A DNA stretch of 64,000 nucleotides from Diphasiastrum complanatum (taxonomy: Eukaryota; Streptophyta; Lycopodiopsida; Lycopodiales; Lycopodiaceae): assembly GCA_029204225.1 (NCBI GenBank), contig CM055095.1, forward strand, positions 60,404,540-60,468,539, in the 5' to 3' direction. How positions within the stretch are numbered: position 1 is the first letter of the stretch; each line of letters begins with the position of its first letter. The position numbers and the translations under genes were made by a program. This document shows, one piece after another, positions 1 to 11,499 of the stretch. The notes below the pieces were generated by a model. The model had not been told where the DNA came from and made no database searches. It saw only the letters and a program-made list of their open reading frames with translations.

Positions 1-124
1 AGTCCGCAGGATCTTTTTCCAGCGCATATGGGTTTGGTCATATGAATCAACAAACACATGATTAGAATTTTCTGCAATACTGGTCATGCATCTCGTTAGG
101 ATTACTTTGTATCCACACGTTGTT

Positions 125-1290
125 GGATTAATCATCCAAATACTGACAGAGTATGTGACTACATTGAACGATTTAAAAGATTAAAAAGTCATGTTCAAGA
201 GCAACCCACTGAGTCTATGCCATAATTTGGTTCCTTGTTGGACTCCCACGATGGATACATGAACTTTGTTCCAATGATGAATACACGTCATTGAAACCAG
301 CCATGTCTAATGCCATTCGGGAAGAAGACGAGGGTTCAGATGTAGATGAGCCACGTGAACGGCGAGCACATCGCGCTGTCCAAGAAGCTCGACCAAACGA
401 CGAAACACGAGAACAGTTGTGGAAACCACAGATGGAGTTGCTTAACAAACAACACCAACAACAGATGGAGAAAATCACGAAAGAGTTTCAAAACACTCTT
501 AAGTCTATCCAGAGTTCGATGCCAGGTCATCTACCCACTGGCCAAATCCACCATAGATGAGAGAACAAATGGTGCCCTCATTGTCGAGGTGCACACACCG
601 GCAATGAGTGCCCTTCATACCAACTGGTCCCAGATACTTCATTGATCAAATGTGACATCTGCGACTTTATGGGGCATACATCACTTTATTGCCATTATAA
701 CCTGAGGAATCAGCCTCACAACCAATCAGAGGGACATTATCAACCTCCTCGACAACCGTTTGCTTCACAAAACCAACACACGCATACCAACCATGAAACA
801 ACCAAGTCCACATACAAGAGTTGCCCAGACAACCTAGATATGAACCTCAACCACAGGTGGTGCTCTTAGGACCACCTCCAAGAGGACAACCTGATCTAGA
901 AGCACAAAAACATAGGCACCCTCGAGAGTCTGCACAAACACATCTGGTAGAAAACTCCTACATCACTCATATCATCACAATACAACACTTTCGTCACCTA
1001 GTTCTCACCAATATCAAACCGACAACTCATGCTTGTGCGCACGAGATGAGTGTTCCACACCACCAGAAAATCCAGCATAGCTAGCCATCCAAGATGGTTA
1101 CGCTATCGCCACAGGACCAATGAGCAACCGCTGTTTTATTTGTGGTGAAACATGACACTTCATGGTTGACTGTAAAGTTAAAAACCAATACCATGTGGAA
1201 TGTCCAAACTATGTTCGCAAACATAGTTTCAAGGATTGTCCAAAATAACCTAACACGATTCTTCCAGCACGACATATATCATCCGAACCT
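125..1290 (+). pseudogene. Retrotransposon gag-like relic, copy A
   Basis: Decayed Gag protein of an LTR retrotransposon. The piece near 150-215 reads DYIERFKRL then VQEQPTES, followed after a small frameshift by WFLVGLPRW, a typical Gag capsid pattern. A charged hinge follows (EEDEGSDVDEPRERR), then a coiled-coil-like stretch rich in Gln and Lys (LLNKQHQQQMEKI). Cys/His knuckles come next: CPHCRGAHTGNEC near 570, CDICDFMGHTSLYC near 650, and CFICGETxHFMVDC plus CPNYVRKHSFKDC near 1140-1240. Stops and frameshifts break it, for example the TGA after the IHHR tail near 557. It is clearly the same family as the minus-strand copy at 5.47-6.24 kb. No protease or polymerase of its own follows. The reverse transcriptase at 1.56 kb is copia-type, and I cannot say whether it belongs to the same element. 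Confidence 0.75.
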
Positions 1291-1560
1291 GTTTGAATTC
1301 TAAGTAGAGCACAACGCCAACAACAAGAACAACAACAAACTAATGCTAAATCAGCCACCTGACGGCTTCCACATTACCAAAGGATTACCCAGACCCAAAA
1401 GTGGAACAAAGGCAATACAATAAATTTTGAGATGAGTTTTTGCGAGAGGAAGAACATACGGAAATTCTGTTATCAGCTCAACTCCCCGAAAAGGAGCAAT
1501 CCCTATAGGGACTTGAAGTATTTTCTGACCTCCTGCAAGCTCAACTCACCATGTCGTTCC

Positions 1561-2572
1561 ATAGCGCGAAAGACTGTCAAATGTAAGCGGATCTACAAGT
1601 ACAAATATGGACCAAATCACAATGTATCAAGATACAAAGCTAGGCTAGTTGCAAGAGGCTTCTCACAGAAGTATAGGATTGACTATACCGACACCTTTTC
1701 TTTTATTGTGAAAGCACACATCTCTATGCATATTGTTTGCATATGTGGTTGCCTACGATCTAAAGATCCACATTGTAGACGAAAAGACAACATTCCTAAA
1801 TGGAGAGCTAAAAGAAGAGGTCTGTATGGACTAGCCACCAGGTTTTACCTGCAAGTCATTCACGGAGTATGCCTACAAAATGAACATAAAGATCTACGGA
1901 CTAAAATAGTCTACCAAGCCGTGGTACAAGAAGAAGGATCACGCTCTCAGATCCTTAGGCTTCCAACCTCTTGTAAAGACCACTAGGAAAAACCCCTAAG
2001 ATGAGGATAGGAAAAACAAAAGAGACAATGGAGCAATACCACCCAAGCAATCCTGGATCCCTCCCAGAGAATCCTCCTGGATCTAGCCCCAAAGCCATGC
2101 CATGTGATAGCAAGAGGAGAAGAGCTCAATAGATAACCTAGACCAAAGTGATAGACGGAAAAATCACTACCTCAATGTATAGAGAGTAGGATCATGTGCA
2201 TGAACCCATGCAATCCCCATGTAGGTCAACTATAAATAGATTACAGCTCTTCATGCATACCTCCTGCCTATATCAGTCACACGTACATGCACTACTCCAT
2301 TTGTCTCGATTAGAGTGTGAGTCCTCTCAAGGTCATTAGTCACCAACAGGTCTCAACGTGGAATAAAATCTAGGCGTGACCAATAATCTCAAACACTGGA
2401 GGGCCGGTCTACCATATTAGGACTATTTCATGTCCCTAGTAGAATATGAACGTTAACACCTTTAATGGCTGATTACAATGTTTACATAAAATTCACAAAT
2501 GAAGAGATCATCATCATCGGTGTCTATGTAGATGACACCCTATTTTTTTCAAGGAGCGACGACTTGATTGCA
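1561..2572 (+). pseudogene. Ty1/copia reverse transcriptase relic, split by an insertion
   Basis: Broken reverse transcriptase of a Ty1/copia element. The piece from 1570 reads CKRIYKYKYG then SRYKARLVARGFSQ, the standard start of the copia RT domain. After a frameshift near 1730 it continues as YDLKIHIVDEKTTFLNGEL, the region of the first catalytic Asp, then PPGF and IYGLKxSTKPWYKK up to about 1980. About 470 bases without coding sense follow. The domain then resumes near 2465 as YIKFTNEEIIIIGVYVDD, which holds the YVDD active-site box. At least three stops or frameshifts and the interruption make it non-functional. RNase H is missing. Confidence 0.85.
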
Positions 2573-2599
2573 CATGTTGACAGATCCCCTACTCTAGAG

Positions 2600-5470
2600 G
2601 ATTTGTTGGTTTACTCTTTGCTTCTTCGAAACTGTTTTTGCCTGTTACCAGACTTCATGGCATTCATTAGATGTGTTCTTGATATTGCAATGCCCAAGCC
2701 AGGCAGAATGGACGGATTGACATTGTAGTAATGTTGTCCTGCCTGTCAGAGGGGAAAGCATCAAATGTAATCCACTCTACAATCCACAACCACACACAAA
2801 GGGGGGAAGGGCAAGATCATGAATGCATCACTCAAGAAACAAGCATGATCAAGGAGCTCAATGGATGCACCAAACTCGTGAAGGCTCTTCTCATTTCAGC
2901 ATGAAGTAGATACAATACACAAAAAGCTCCTCTCACAAAGAGGGAGTCTCTTAAATAAGCAAGAGAGCTTCTTAGGTGGCATCCCAGTGGAATTATCACA
3001 TTTCACAAATTACAAGTGGAATAATGCTCTCCACTAGAGGTCACCATCAAAAGGTGGCTCACTCTACTTTCTTTAAGAGAGGTCTGCTTGCATTTATTAC
3101 ATTTGCCTAGAAATACTAGTTCCTACATGGTCATTCCATCTTTCGGGATTCACCATGAGGCTTACACAGTTCTTGCTTGTCATTCCTAACTAGCATTTCT
3201 TGGCTCTCATACTCGGCTCTTAGTCTTTGTTAGTCTCGTCTTCTCAGAGACCTCCTCGGTCTAAGGTGAGAGGTGCTCCTGAGTTGCTATGTCCGAGTAT
3301 CTTTGGGGATTCGTCAGAATCAGCCAACATCATCCCACCCCTAATGTGTTGCAGGACCCATTGCAACTCATATTGGACGATGTCGCTCCGCTTTCACATT
3401 GGCATCTTTGAACGATACTTGGAAAAGCGTAGATCCTCATTCACTTACATAAAACCAAATGCTTATTGTCGCCAATCTATATCACAAAAATTGTTTTTCA
3501 CAAATTGTCGCAAGTGGATCAAGATGTCTTATTGCTATAGGTGGTTGACATTCTCAAAATTGGAGAGCTCTCAGCAGCTTCACAATTTGCATGCTCGAAT
3601 GCTTTCCTAGTGTCTCTTTCTTTCGTTGCATCTGCCATGGATGATTTCACGTCTAGTTTCTAGGCAAATTCTAACTTCTAGGAGGTCTGTATCTTCCATT
3701 TGCTTTTGGGCTTTTCCACAATTCTTTTCTCAGTTGAAGTTCCAGTCTTGTCGATGCTCTTTCTTGATAGGTAGCACAAATCTTGGTTATCAATCTTCAA
3801 GGGAATGGGCTCATTCACACATTGGTGGTAGATTTGATCCATTACTTTTGGATCTCTTTGGGCTTCATAGGAGGGGATTCAACTATCATTGCTTTTGAGA
3901 ATTTCTTTTGATCAAGATTGACCCGACCCATCTGTTGCTTAAGTTTTGTCCTTTCCTCCTCAGCTTCTTTGCTTAATTTCTTTATGTCTTCTAGCTGCTC
4001 CACCTGCATCTTAGATCTTCGTTTGGCTGATCAACCATTGTAGGTGGTAGTTGGTCTTCGCAGGACATTTACAATGATCTATCAGCTGCCTCGGTAAGAC
4101 TATAAAAAATTGAGGATTTCTCAAAAGAACAATGAAATGATGATAAACAAATAGATGAAAGGTAGGGTGGAGGTGGTGTCATTGGTGGATGGTGTGAACG
4201 ATAGGCATGAGAATGGGCGCAGAAGTATGGGAAGAGGTCGGTTGAAGGAGACTAATTTCCCAATGCTTCTGCTTTCCTTTCTGAAGGATCCTCATCATGA
4301 CTGGGGTACTTCTTCTGATTGAGTCTCTTTGGATCGTCCATCTGCCTTCTTTAGCCTCGTCTTTTTCATATTTGACCTGTGACCTTGGCTGTCGATCTTG
4401 TTGATGTTGTTGCTGGCAATGTAACTACTCAAGTGGATCCAAGCTGATCCACTCTCTCCCACCCCCCAAAATTTTTTGGTGGGGATGTTGTTGCTGGTAA
4501 CTATTCATGCTTAGGATTGGATCGGTGCGTGGAACGCGTGGTTGAAACACGTTGAACATGTGACTGGACTAAATATTGAACAAATTTTAACTAAATCTGT
4601 TTCAATCTTGTTGTAGTTGACTCAAAAATGAATATGATGATGAGATTCAGAAATCAACTCTAACGTGACAAAGATTTCTCAAAGTTTTAGGATGTTCAAA
4701 GATTGTAAACTCTGTGCAAGGTGATCTGAAGGTGGATATATGAATGAAAATGTATTCTTGAGATGCTCTACAGAAGACTCTTGTGTAGTAGGTATTTATT
4801 ATGCAAAAATAAATCACACACTAGGAATGAAGCAAAGGAATAAACAAATTGTACAGAGAGTGAGAACTGTATAGCACTTGTCGAACAAAACGTGCATTCA
4901 TTAACATTGACAATTTACCTTGGGAGTTGCAATATTTCATTTGTTTTGTAGAGTAATGAGACTTACTCTGATATGCCCTTGTCAAAACAAGGCAGGGTTG
5001 GTGATACTAAAATCTACCATCATTGATAACAAATGTCGTAAGATATAGCTGGAGATACATGTATGGTTGAGGTACTATGTCCTAAGGACCTCTCTGAACA
5101 AGAGATTCGGAACCAAATCTCTATCTGGATTTCTGAATCCTAGATTTATTGTGTATTGGCACATTGGAAATCTTATCAACATGTGGAAAGACAAATAGAT
5201 TTGAGGCTGTAGAAGGGGAGAAAAACTGTCAATTCCATGTGGAGGTTGCTCTTGGTTGGACATTGTAGCAAATGACGGAATATCGGTTTCACTTTCTTTC
5301 GACAAGGACTCATTTCATATTGTCTTTTTGCATTATGGAGCTGGTGTATTGTGCAGTAATGTATAAGTTTGCAAGAAACTTCTCGATTGAGCAGCAGAGT
5401 TAACTGTTGGTTGCTATATGCTCGTGTTGCGTCGTGAGGATCCTATTGTGATTCATAACTTAGTTGCTTG
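2600..5470. other. No recognisable gene
   Basis: I see no supportable coding region on either strand. Longer open stretches at 3227-3610 and 3626-3898 have low-complexity, non-domain translations. Near 4458-4485 a C-tract and G-tract form a short inverted repeat (CCACCCCCCAAAA / TTTTTTGGTGGGG). The stretch is probably decayed retroelement sequence between the two gag relics. Confidence 0.4.
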
Positions 5471-6240
5471 TTTCGGACAGTCTTTGAAACTGTGTTTTTT
5501 GACACAATTGGGACACTCAACATGGTACTTGGTCTTGACTGGACAATCAACCATGAAGTGACTAGTTTGACTACAGATGAAACATCTGGTGTGCAATGGG
5601 CATAGCCATCTTGTATGGCTAATGGTTATGGACTTTCTGGTGGATATTCGGGATAAGTCCAGAAATGTCTAGACTGTGATGGTTGTTCTTCATACTATTG
5701 GACTGTATGTGCGTGGATAGGCTGATATGAAGGACAAGCATCAGCAGGATGTGTAGCCCGACAGTGTGGGCACCATATTGGTTTTCGTCTATAAGGTACC
5801 TGTGCAGGGTTTGGCTGACCAGGCATATTGCTTTGGATAGACTTCAAGGTAGTTTGAAACTCATTGGTGAGTTTCTCCATCTGTAGTTGATGTTGCTTAT
5901 TAAGCAACTCCAACTGGGATTTCCAAAGCTGATCTCGGGTGTCCTTGATTGGCTTCGACTCATGGACAGGAGCACGTGGTGCTCGCCTTTCCCTGGATTT
6001 GTCAACATCTGATCCTTCATCTTCCTCCTTGATGGCATCAGACATAGCTAATTTGAGGCTTATATATTCGTCATTGGATTTAAGCTCGTGTCTATTCCAT
6101 CGTGGAAGTCCAACTAGGAACCAAATGATGAGCATCTATTCGGAGGGTTGTTCTTGGACTTGACTTTTGAGGCATTCGAAACGCTCGATATAGTCTTGTA
6201 CACGTTTGTCTTTTGCCATCTTGATGTTACTCAATTTTAC
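5471..6240 (-). pseudogene. Retrotransposon gag-like relic, copy B
   Basis: Second copy of the Gag family seen at 0.1-1.3 kb, on the opposite strand. Reading from 6240 downwards it shows VQDYIERFECLKSQVQEQ, one stop, then LIIWFLVGLPRW, the acidic hinge EEDEGSDVDKSRERR, a Gln-rich coiled-coil stretch, and three Cys/His knuckles: CPHCRATHPADAC, CFICSQTSHFMVDC and CPNCVKKHSFKDC. The last two have canonical C-x2-C-x4-H-x4-C spacing, as expected of a nucleocapsid that binds template RNA. This copy is better preserved than the plus-strand one: from 6135 to 5695 it is open, with breaks only at the ends. No polymerase is found downstream on this strand. Confidence 0.78.
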
Positions 6241-6289
6241 AAAAAGACTCTCAATCAAGGGAAAGGGCTTAAAAGGCTTTTTGTTTGCG

Positions 6290-6700
6290 GTTGGTGTGCT
6301 ACGATTCAAGGGTAGATGAAGGTGGAAGGTGACCTAGTTGCGATTGAATGGGGTCTGGTGCGGCTCAAGGGCAGATGTAGTTAGAAGGTGGTCTGTGTGC
6401 AGATGAATGCGGTTTGTTTGTGACTACGAATGAATGGTCTATTTGTGGTTCAAGATGGATGCAATTAGAAGGTGATCTGTGTGCGGATGAATGTGGTGTG
6501 CTGCAATTCAAGGGTAGATGTAGGTGGAAGGTGGTAGTTTGCGGTGGAATGCGGTTTAATGCGGTTCAAGGCAGATGCGGTGGGACTGTAGTCGTAAGGT
6601 GATGTTTGCGGTTGAATGCAGCCTGAGTGCAGTCGTAAGGTGGTGCGAGTGCGGTCTGTTGCGACTGCGAATGAATGCGGCTGTTTGCGATGGAATGGAA
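6290..6700. repeat. Degenerate GCGGT/GAATG-rich minisatellite
   Basis: Imperfect tandem blocks built from AATGCGGT, GTGCGGAT and GGTGGAAGGTG words. A longer unit beginning TTCAAGGGTAGATG recurs near 6308 and 6510, so there is a higher-order period of about 200 bases. The next 250 bases to about 6970 hold a similar looser pattern of GATGCAAAT/ATGCAAACA words. Confidence 0.6.
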
Positions 6701-7123
6701 TAATTGGAGACTCATTTCAGTTGCTATGGTTTATGGGGATCATCAAATATAACTCCGAACAACGTCTAATATAGATCGTCCATTCAAGTTGTTGGATGTA
6801 CCATCGATTCTAGGCCATCGAATGTAAATGGGATGCAGATGGGTGTCAGATGAAAACAGGTGTAGAGGCATCGAAGGCAAACAGAGTCAGGGGGCATCAG
6901 ATGCAAATGGAGATAGACGAAGTCACATGCAAACAAAGATAGAGGGCGTTTAATGCAAACAGAATGCAATTTCGATGCAAGGTGTGGGATTTGATGTCTG
7001 TTGTACTTGTCAATTGTGATCGTCGTTTGAAAGTTCTGTGGTCTGGCATGTATTTGGCCCGGATGAGATGGCGAGGGACCCCTTTGATCGACATTGGACC
7101 CAGAACCTTCGGTCGAGATTGAA

Positions 7124-7700
7124 TGTGAAAGATTTCAGATCCTTAAGATCCAATCTACTTGAATGATCTTTGGTTAGAAAGAGAAATACACTACCAATTT
7201 CACCAATGTAAAAAAATCAGCATCTACACACAATTTGAGATGCAAACACTAATAGAACTTGATCAAACTTGAATGAAATGATTATGTATTGTTGCTGTCC
7301 GTACAAAACCAGCAAGCTACTGTATTTCACACGTGTGGATCCAAAAATAGCAAATATAGATCATTCTACACATAGAATTGCAAGCAATCACCAAGATAGT
7401 GCACCAATGGATAGTAGAACCCAAGAGAACCATGTATAAGCATGAAATGAGATAGAGAAGAGAGAAGATGACTCTCTCCACGAGTTACATCCTTTTATAA
7501 CAGGTCCAAACCCTATCTGGCCACTTGGCTTTCCCACCAAAATGCTAACCCTACCAATTTTGGGTCTAGATTCAATGTACCCAACTTATTCAAATTGAAT
7601 CTACTCAAACTCGCATTCTATCTTTCCCACACTTTCAAAAAGTGTTTATTCAAATGAAATTTAGACTAATGAACTTTGAAACAGGCCTTCACCCCTCGAG
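7124..7700 (-). repeat. Probable solo or degraded copia-type LTR
   Basis: On the plus strand it begins TGTGAAAGATTTCAGATCC, close to the end of the intact copia LTR at 51,458 (TGTGAAAAATACAGATCC). It contains the palindrome TTTCACACGTGTGGA near 7328, also typical of the LTRs here. No primer-binding site lies beside it. The far boundary is uncertain because the sequence merges with the microsatellite module at about 7709. Confidence 0.4.
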
Positions 7701-7708
7701 TTCACATG

Positions 7709-7822
7709 GTCTGACCAATGAACCATTACCTCACGTAATTGACGGTCAGCTGATTTATTTAGGTGTTGCATGTCTTATGCTCCCATTCTCTATCTCACAC
7801 TGAGCGCACCTCTCACACATGG
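7709..7822 (-). repeat. Microsatellite-linked module A, partial copy
   Basis: Holds ACCAATGAACCATTACCTCA then CGTAATTGACGGTCAGCTGA and GCTCCCATTCTCTA, nearly the same as 16,657-16,770. It runs directly into the CT array at 7823. The other half of the module, with the GGGCCC palindrome, is absent. Confidence 0.7.
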
Positions 7823-7982
<160 letters not shown>

Positions 7983-8049
7983 GTAAATATCTCGTTGTCT
8001 TTATCTCTCACGTGTGCAACAAAGAGCAAAATCTCACAACTAGAAAACT

Positions 8050-8405
8050 CTGTGTTTATCCACGCAGAGTATCCACGTGAGATCCGACACTTAGTCGATT
8101 TTCCAAAATTTTGTTTGCGTGGATTATCCACGCCAAAAAAATATTGAGCACGCCTCTGGCCAGTCCATCGATGTTTTTCTGACACGACGCCGAAAAATTT
8201 ACGCGCGTTGATTATCCACGCAAAATTGAATTTTGAAAATTCCGGCAACTTTTTGGGAGGGAAGGTTGGAGGTGTCAGAAAACAATTTTGCGTGTATAAT
8301 CCATGCGTGGATTATCCACGCAAATTTCAGTTTGTTTACCATACCGGACCGGAAGTTAAACATATCCACGCGTGGATATCTTTTGCGTGGATTATCCACG
8401 CATTT
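8050..8405. repeat. Cluster of GCGTGGATTATCCACGC palindromes
   Basis: At least six copies of TATCCACGC or its complement GCGTGGATA occur in 355 bases. Several pair as perfect hairpins: GCGTGGATTATCCACGC near 8118, 8304 and 8385, and ATCCACGCGTGGAT near 8363. Spacers are A/T-rich and unrelated. The cluster ends about 75 bases before the transposase-like exon at 8481. Repeated short palindromes of this sort often form subterminal transposase-binding arrays, but I see no flanking terminal repeats to prove it. Confidence 0.75.
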
Positions 8406-8480
8406 TTTTTTTTGCATGTTGATAATGACATGAAATTAGTTAAATAATATATTGTTATTAGTTCACTGGATTTTTCTCAG

Positions 8481-9784
8481 TTGAAAAATTGTTATTAGTT
8501 CTCAAGTTAGATGAATCAGAAGTAATAAAGGGACAAAAGCTGGAAAGAATTAGTGTTACAATTATGAATGGAGCATTAAGCAATACGATAAACTCGGAGA
8601 GTCTTGATTTCAGCGTGCAGACCAAAAATAATATTTGGTGGTTGGAAGCTTTCCAGGTTTAAATCTATTCTATTGAGTACTAGCAATTAATTCATTTCAC
8701 GAATTAATGGTTTTGTGTTTTAAGCTAATATTGTTCTGTTATTATAGGTCTGAGTTCAATTCTCCTAAAATAGTTCATGATTTTGTGTTTCAAACAGGTT
8801 TTAAAAGAAGATCATGACATTCTATTTTGGATTTTTAGTAAAACAGAATATCCAGAGATAATTAAGGATCATATGAGCGACACACCACTCAATGTTCCTG
8901 GAATAGGTGATTTTAAGGTGGAATGGCATTTGGCTGGAGACCTGAAGTCATTGAAGTGCATGTTCAACGTCTCACATGGAGCAAATTCAAAACATCCATG
9001 CCTCTATTGCATGAAAACTACACATGACATGTCGAAGAGCACGCGAGTTTCAAGGGATATAGAAAATCCGACTTGGAAACCAGTATTACTGATTTTGCTT
9101 AAAAATGTTCACATTTGTACACTACATGGAGAGGTTAGAATTATCAAAAAATTGATATACCTTCATATTTGGTTTGCTTGGAATACTAAGCCAAAGTCAT
9201 TAGCCAAAAAGGCAATAGCTCGATTGGAAGAAGTTTTATCAAAAGCGGGACTTCATAAAGGACATGTTAAAATACAAAAGGACGAGAAGCTTTCAGGAAA
9301 AATGGGAAACATCCCATGCAAACCAAGTATAGGAGGATCCAAAGCTCGTCGTTTCTTATCAAATCATTCCGGAAAACCAACTAAAATCCAGTACTCAATT
9401 TGGATAGATGTACTCAATGCCACAAAGGATTTTGAAGAAAAAGGAACAACGAGGATTAAAATAGTTGAAGTCCGGACAAAGCTTGACAACATGGTGAAAT
9501 TGCTCAGAAAAGATAAACTATCTGATATTGATGTCCTACTAGTTGAGAAATCAACAATTGAGTTTGTGGATGCAGTTAAGGACGCCTGGGGTGAAGATCA
9601 TATTACGCATTATATGGTATATCTCTTTTCAATGTAACTAACCCTTCGATTTATAATCTCATTGCACATATGCTAAATTTAAAATTATAATATGACAATA
9701 TTTGTATCTCTGATATTGCAGCACATTTTACGACATCATGCATCATTTTTTGCAAAAGCTTATAGCAGTCTAATAAGGATATAA
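8481..9784 (+). pseudogene. RAG1/Transib-like transposase relic, copy 1 (three exons, truncated)
   Basis: C-terminal part of a transposase-like gene that I do not recognise by name. Inferred exons are 8481-8656, 8798-9616 and 9722-9784, with GT/AG introns. Exon 1 carries KLDESEVIKGQKL. Exon 2 carries VEWHLAGDLKSLKCM, CLYCM, HICTLHGEVRIIKKL and ends AWGEDHITHYM. Exon 3 continues HILRHHASFFAKAYSSLI and stops at TAA 9782. The copy at 40.3-43 kb shares each block and the last intron position exactly. The layout (Asp, 20 residues to CxxC, LH motif, ITxYxH-x4-H) matches the RAG1/Transib catalytic core as I recall it. The glutamate-bearing end is missing here because of the stop, and the N-terminal half is absent. 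Presumably it once encoded a cut-and-paste DNA transposase. Family assignment is inference. Confidence 0.65.
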
Positions 9785-10690
9785 TTAAATAGCTAGGCTT
9801 GATGTTCATAACCAATAAAAAATAAGTATATGTATTCACATGACAACATCAAAGTCCAACACCCTTCAAGAAAAGCTCAAAAAAGTTGAATGCCTCATAT
9901 ATGTCCAAACATCATACTTCACTAAAAGGAAAGAGAGTCTTAGCCATATGTGTAAGGTGTATATTCAAATTCTCCTTCATTGTATAACACAAAAAAGGCT
10001 CTCATTTGACTGAATAACAATATAAGTTTTCTTTATAAAAAGTAAATTTTCAAAATTGGTCCGTCAAAATATGCAATTTGACATGCCAAACAATAATAAG
10101 TAGTAGTAAAAATATTTACTCTTTTTCTTGCATGTCACACCCAGATAATCCATTTTCTTAAGATTTGAAGCATTACATTGATGTCAATTGAAATACTTTC
10201 AGGATATTGCTATATTGAGCTCTAAAGAAGGCATAAGTTATATTTCTTCAAAACCCATATTGAAATGGATGTCAATTAGTACTTGCCTTTGTTCCTTAAG
10301 CATTTGATTGACATTGGTATTGATGCATCCTCAAGGTTGGAGGTTTCAGAGGGCATGGTTATGGAGGCAAGAAGTAAGAAGAATATGGAGTATAGCATTT
10401 GCAAAATTGCTACTAGACATGGCCATCCAAAATAAATTGACAAGACAACATTGAATAGGGATGTGTAGAAAAAGAACAAAAGCCAACAAGTAACATAAGG
10501 AGACAAACAATAACAAGGAAAGTGTGTTTGGATGTGCAAAAGCAATGGGAGATACTTAGGACCACCTCAAAAGCAATGATAGAGATAAGTAAAGGTAAAG
10601 TCTTGAAGGAAGGCATTTACGCCTCCAAGTTCCCTACCTAAGGGTGGTAAGGTAGGGAACAAGGGAGGTCGTCAAGTCCCTACATGGGAC
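9785..10690. other. No recognisable gene
   Basis: A/T-rich sequence with many stops on both strands. I find no domains, RNA genes or strong repeats. Confidence 0.5.
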
Positions 10691-10699
10691 TGTACTGAT

Positions 10700-11150
10700 G
10701 TAAAGACTTCTACCTTGTTATGTCCATGACCAGTAAGTAGGATTCAGTATACTCCTAGTCTTGGATACATGGTATTCCAGTAAATCAAGCTGTTAGTTAT
10801 GCCACGTCATACTGGATGTGACCCGAAAGTAACTAATATCCTTGTGAGGCCCAGAACACACTAAATGGAGTTTAGACAAGGTTTGAGACAATGTATGCAT
10901 GTGTAGAGTTATCAATAGCAATTCTATGAATAGGTGGTCCATGCTTAGGACTCTATTCTAGGTGAATCTATGTATAGGGAACTTAGGGCTATGCATGGCT
11001 ATGTGCCCAGGATGCTTATGGCTCCATAAGAAGAGGCCAACTTCGCCCTACTCCTCATTGTGATCATGGATTCATTGCCTAGGTTTCACTCTACATTCAT
11101 GCCTCTTGTTCTTTGGCTTGGGGGGTGAAGCTTCTAGAGTTGATTGGTTG
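10700..11150. repeat. Dispersed repeat related to 55.4-55.8 kb
   Basis: Shares a series of matching words in the same order with 55,400-55,740: TTAGTTATGCCACGTCAT, GAGGCCCAGA, ATAGGTGGTC, TCATTGTGAT and GGCTTGGGGG. A TAGTGATATCAGAGGAAGG string near 11,235 resembles an LTR/primer-binding-site boundary, so this may be a decayed LTR in plus orientation. Ends are not defined. Confidence 0.45.
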
Positions 11151-11499
11151 CTTCTACTTGGTTGGGTGGTTGCTCCATAGTGTGTTTTCCATTGTGTTTT
11201 GTCTTGCAAGCAAGATTTTAGGGAGCTTCCCTTATAGTGATATCAGAGGAAGGCTTATGAAGATTGGAGAACATGGAGAAGGGCTACCTTTCGTCGAAAT
11301 TTTGGATTGGATCCATGGGAATTCTTTTCCAACGTGGATAGCAAGTGTGCAAGTGGGTGTGTTATCCCAGTTTCATTTTTCATGTTGCTAAGATCCATTA
11401 CTCTTGGGATTCTTTGTGGTTTTATGGAGAATTGTCCTCGAAGGCCAATTTGTGATGCTTTTTTGGAGCTTTTTCTTGTGTAGATCAAATATTTGGTAG

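Noticed and set aside
3227-3898. Two plus-strand open frames of 127 and 90 residues
   Set aside because: No recognisable domain, odd composition, and no splice or start support.
8050-8405. TTATCCACG words resembling bacterial DnaA boxes
   Set aside because: The setting is a plant nuclear genome, and the words are arms of palindromes, not an origin.
11113-11391. Open frame of 92 residues with hydrophobic stretches
   Set aside because: Lies in an LTR-like dispersed repeat related to 55.4-55.8 kb, and the related copy does not keep the frame.
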